From: Pirellulales bacterium
Lineage (GTDB): Bacteria > Planctomycetota > Planctomycetia > Pirellulales > Thermoguttaceae
NCBI GenBank assembly: GCA_016935315.1
Contig: JAFGRD010000149.1
Location: 62,001-126,000, forward strand
Direction of reading: 5' to 3'
Length of the DNA stretch: 64,000 bases
A model generated the notes under the pieces. It saw only the letters and a list, made by a program, of their open reading frames with translations. It searched no databases and was not told where the DNA came from. Position 1 is the first letter of the stretch. Each line of letters begins with the position of its first letter. Below, piece after piece: positions 62,040 to 64,000 of the stretch. The translations under genes and the position numbers were made by a program.

Positions 62040-63347
62040 CTATAGCGTCCACCCTTCGCGATACTCGCGTCGGATGTACTGGTCGGCCTCCGGGCAGTTG
62101 GTGGCTTTCAGTCGCACCGGGTCCCATTGCAGCTTCTGGCCCACCCGGTAGGCCACGTTGCCCAGCAGGTTGTGTTCGATCAGCAGGCCGGAGTAATCGA
62201 AGTTGCACAACGTCGGGACGCCCGTCTTGCAGGCGTGAATCCACTCCTTGTGGTGTCCCAACGAGCTTGGGATCGACGGCTCGGGCCGCCGGAAGTCTGC
62301 AAACTCATCTTCCGGCAACAAGATGTGCTTGCCGTAGTCGGCCAGCAGCATGCCGCGATCGCCCTTGAACAAGACGCCCAGTCCCCACTTGCTCAGGTCG
62401 TAGCCTTCCGGCGACTCGGGCCGCTGGATTCCGTCGTACCAGGTCAGCTTGACGGCCGCGCGCTCGTCCGTGGCTGGGTGCTCCCAGGCAACGATCATCC
62501 ATTTGGCGTTGGTGTAGGGTGAAGCCGGCTGCGGATCTCCGTGGGCCTCGACGGTCGTAGGATGCCGCAGCTTCAACGCCCAGAAAGGCAGATCGATCAC
62601 ATGGCTTCCCATGTCGCCCAACGTCCCGTTGCCGAAGTCCCACCAGCGGTTCCAGGTCAGGTTGCCCGGCAGATACTGCTTGTTGTAGGGCCGCCACGGC
62701 GCAGGCCCCAGCCACAGGTCCCAGTGGAGGTGCGGCGGCACGGGTTCCTCACCTTCGGGCAGTCCGCCGCCGGGGCCATGCCGGCCGCACCAGGCGTGCG
62801 CTTCGCGGACTTCGCCGATCGCCTTCGACTGGATCAACTCGACCACCCGACGGTAGTTGTCTCCCGCATGGATTTGCGTACCCAGTTGCGTGGCCAGCTT
62901 GTTCTGGTTGGCGAGGTACGTTTCGCGCACCGTGCGAGCTTCGTGCACGGAGTGGGCCAGCGGCTTTTCGCAATAGACACTCAACCCTCGCTTCATGGCC
63001 CAGTTGCTCGCCAAGGCGTGGACCTGGTCGGCCGAACTGATTACCACGGCGTCGAGGTCCTTCTGATCGACCATCTTCCGCCAGTCGACGTACGTTTTTG
63101 CTGCGGGGTGTTTCTTGGCGGCCTCGGCCAGGTAGTTCTCGTCAATATCGCACAGCGCAACGATGTTCTCGCTGCCGACAGAGTTCATGTTCGACGCTCC
63201 GCGGTGGTTGACCCCGATGACACCGATATTGAGCTTGTCGTGCGGCGACTGATCCGCCGCCGCCACGCGGGTGCCGCCCGCATAGAAGCCAATCGTGGCC
63301 AGCGACGTGTTTCTGAGGAATTCGCGACGACCGGTGGACTTGTTCAT
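62040..63347 (-). CDS. Tat-exported Gfo/Idh/MocA family oxidoreductase
   Basis: A 435-residue protein. The N terminus is a Tat-type signal (STGRREFLRNTSLATIGFYA), then a Rossmann domain (LNIGVIGVNHRGASNMNSVG) with the conserved VYCEKPLAHSVHEA motif, and the C-terminal substrate domain (NRWWDFGNGTLGDMGSHVID). Such exported members oxidise or remodel sugars in the periplasm using tightly bound NAD(P). The ATG at 63347 has AAGGG upstream; 63503 was rejected because the added part has no similarity. The sulfatase follows after 69 nt, so it probably heads the same transcription unit. Confidence 0.88.
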   Translation of the reverse strand: MNKSTGRREFLRNTSLATIGFYAGGTRVAAADQSPHDKLNIGVIGVNHRGASNMNSVGSENIVALCDIDENYLAEAAKKHPAAKTYVDWRKMVDQKDLDAVVISSADQVHALASNWAMKRGLSVYCEKPLAHSVHEARTVRETYLANQNKLATQLGTQIHAGDNYRRVVELIQSKAIGEVREAHAWCGRHGPGGGLPEGEEPVPPHLHWDLWLGPAPWRPYNKQYLPGNLTWNRWWDFGNGTLGDMGSHVIDLPFWALKLRHPTTVEAHGDPQPASPYTNAKWMIVAWEHPATDERAAVKLTWYDGIQRPESPEGYDLSKWGLGVLFKGDRGMLLADYGKHILLPEDEFADFRRPEPSIPSSLGHHKEWIHACKTGVPTLCNFDYSGLLIEHNLLGNVAYRVGQKLQWDPVRLKATNCPEADQYIRREYREGWTL

Positions 63348-63702
63348 CGTGACGACCCTTTCGGCAGTTGGGGCTGGACTTCTGCAGAAGTCGAATTGTG
63401 GGAAACGGCAGGCCGGTTGAAGGGGACGGATGTCCCGTCGCACGAAACGGACGGGCCTCGTCAGCTCGCTTGGGCAGAACAGGGCTCGGCGCCCTTCCTC
63501 CACGCACCCCCAAGATAGCCATGCACCGTCGTGGTGTCAATCGACCGCCGACGGCCCTTTTGGGGCGGCATGAGAATGTCGCCGCCACCAGGCGGAAAGG
63601 GCAAATGTCTTCACCCAAAGCCAAGAGGGTATAGTCCCGCTCTCGCTGTGTGCGAATTGGGACAGTCTCCGACGAGACGGTGCATCCAGTCCCAGGCGTG
63701 GA
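63348..63702. other. Intergenic region upstream of the Gfo/Idh gene
   Basis: This 355-nt gap between two - strand genes has no convincing gene. It should hold the promoter of the Gfo/Idh-sulfatase unit, but no clear -35/-10 pair or operator was found. Confidence 0.5.
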
Positions 63703-64000
63703 TCAGGTGGTAATCGGTTGCTCCAGGCAACGGTCCATCGTCTCCTGCAACTGTTCGGGCAGGAACGGCTTGGCGATGAAGTCCTGTGCCCCTCTGCGGA
63801 TTGCTTCGGAGATGAGCTTCGTCTGGTTCAGTGCGCTGACGACGACCACTCTGGCATTGGGGTCGTGCTCGATGATGGTCTTCAGAGCATACATGCCGTC
63901 GGCCCCCGGCATCACGATATCCAGGGTGACCGCATCGGGCCGAAGCCTTAGATACTCCTCCACTGCCTCCCAGCCGTCGGCCGCCTCGGCAACGATCTCC
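63703..64000 (-). CDS. CheY-like response regulator receiver, 5' end outside the window
   Basis: The visible ~98 residues are the C-terminal part of a receiver domain and run off the right edge. The phospho-acceptor Asp is in PDAVTLDIVMPGADGMYALK, the conserved Ser/Thr in ARVVVVSALNQ, and the Lys in AQDFIAKPFLPEQL. The frame ends soon after the last helix (CLEQPITT), so it is a stand-alone receiver without an output domain, as in CheY. A role in chemotaxis is plausible but cannot be separated from other CheY-like functions. Confidence 0.9.
   Translation of the reverse strand, partial: EIVAEAADGWEAVEEYLRLRPDAVTLDIVMPGADGMYALKTIIEHDPNARVVVVSALNQTKLISEAIRRGAQDFIAKPFLPEQLQETMDRCLEQPITT

Overview
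The window looks like a chromosome segment of a flagellated planctomycete, probably of the Pirellulales type. The taxonomic reading is inferred from gene content: a giant secreted protein with an N-terminal LEPR-XLL-like motif (LEERQLL), a planctomycete-type outer-membrane beta-barrel, a formylglycine sulfatase, a Tat-exported Gfo/Idh/MocA protein, a DUF6807/PmoA-like protein, a TIGR03032-like protein and a WD40 protein. GC content is high throughout. No rRNA, tRNA, CRISPR array or intact transposon was found.

Region 1 (1-19905) is a flagellar cluster on the + strand: flgE (5' end outside the window), flbD, motA, motB, fliL, fliN, fliO, fliP, fliQ, fliR, flhB, then flhA, flhF, flhG (MinD-like), a small membrane protein and fliA. 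It encodes the hook, stator, part of the switch, the export gate, polar-placement GTPase/ATPase and flagellar sigma factor. fliM is missing from its usual place between fliL and fliN, and FliN carries four FliM/FliY-like motifs in a long N-terminal extension. Positions 10066-13669 interrupt the cluster with an ECF sigma factor operon (sigma, membrane-anchored partner, periplasmic coiled-coil protein) and an opposing sulfotransferase. A 104-bp repeat occurs three times. Two copies supply the last Tyr codon and stop codon of fliQ and flhF; a third, diverged copy lies before flhA.

Region 2 (19906-26061) holds mixed single genes: a WD40 protein with a HEAT-like insert, a DUF2007/zinc-ribbon membrane protein, an ArfB-type release factor, a sugar isomerase-like TIM barrel, an LptF/LptG permease and a TraB/GumN-like secreted protein. 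Positions 26062-27343 form a 1.3-kb stretch without a convincing gene. It contains a perfect hairpin, a candidate small RNA with its own terminator, and promoter-like sequences.

Region 3 (27344-53201) is dominated by one 7622-residue gene that fills over a third of the window. A TIGR03032-like gene lies 4 nt upstream and a beta-barrel gene downstream. Reading the giant protein repeat by repeat gives ten modules of exactly seven blade-like repeats, nine of them followed by an Ig-like domain. A P-domain is inserted in module 7, and a separate array of eight 47-residue repeats lies at the C terminus. This is the most striking system in the window.

Region 4 (53296-64000) has a fused acyl-AMP ligase / acyl carrier / alpha-oxoamine synthase (1157 aa) on the - strand and a zinc-ribbon gene. 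It then has a - strand set of Gfo/Idh, sulfatase, parallel beta-helix and DUF6807 proteins, three of them joined by ATGA overlaps, that probably degrades a sulfated polysaccharide. The edge holds the C-terminal part of a CheY-like receiver.
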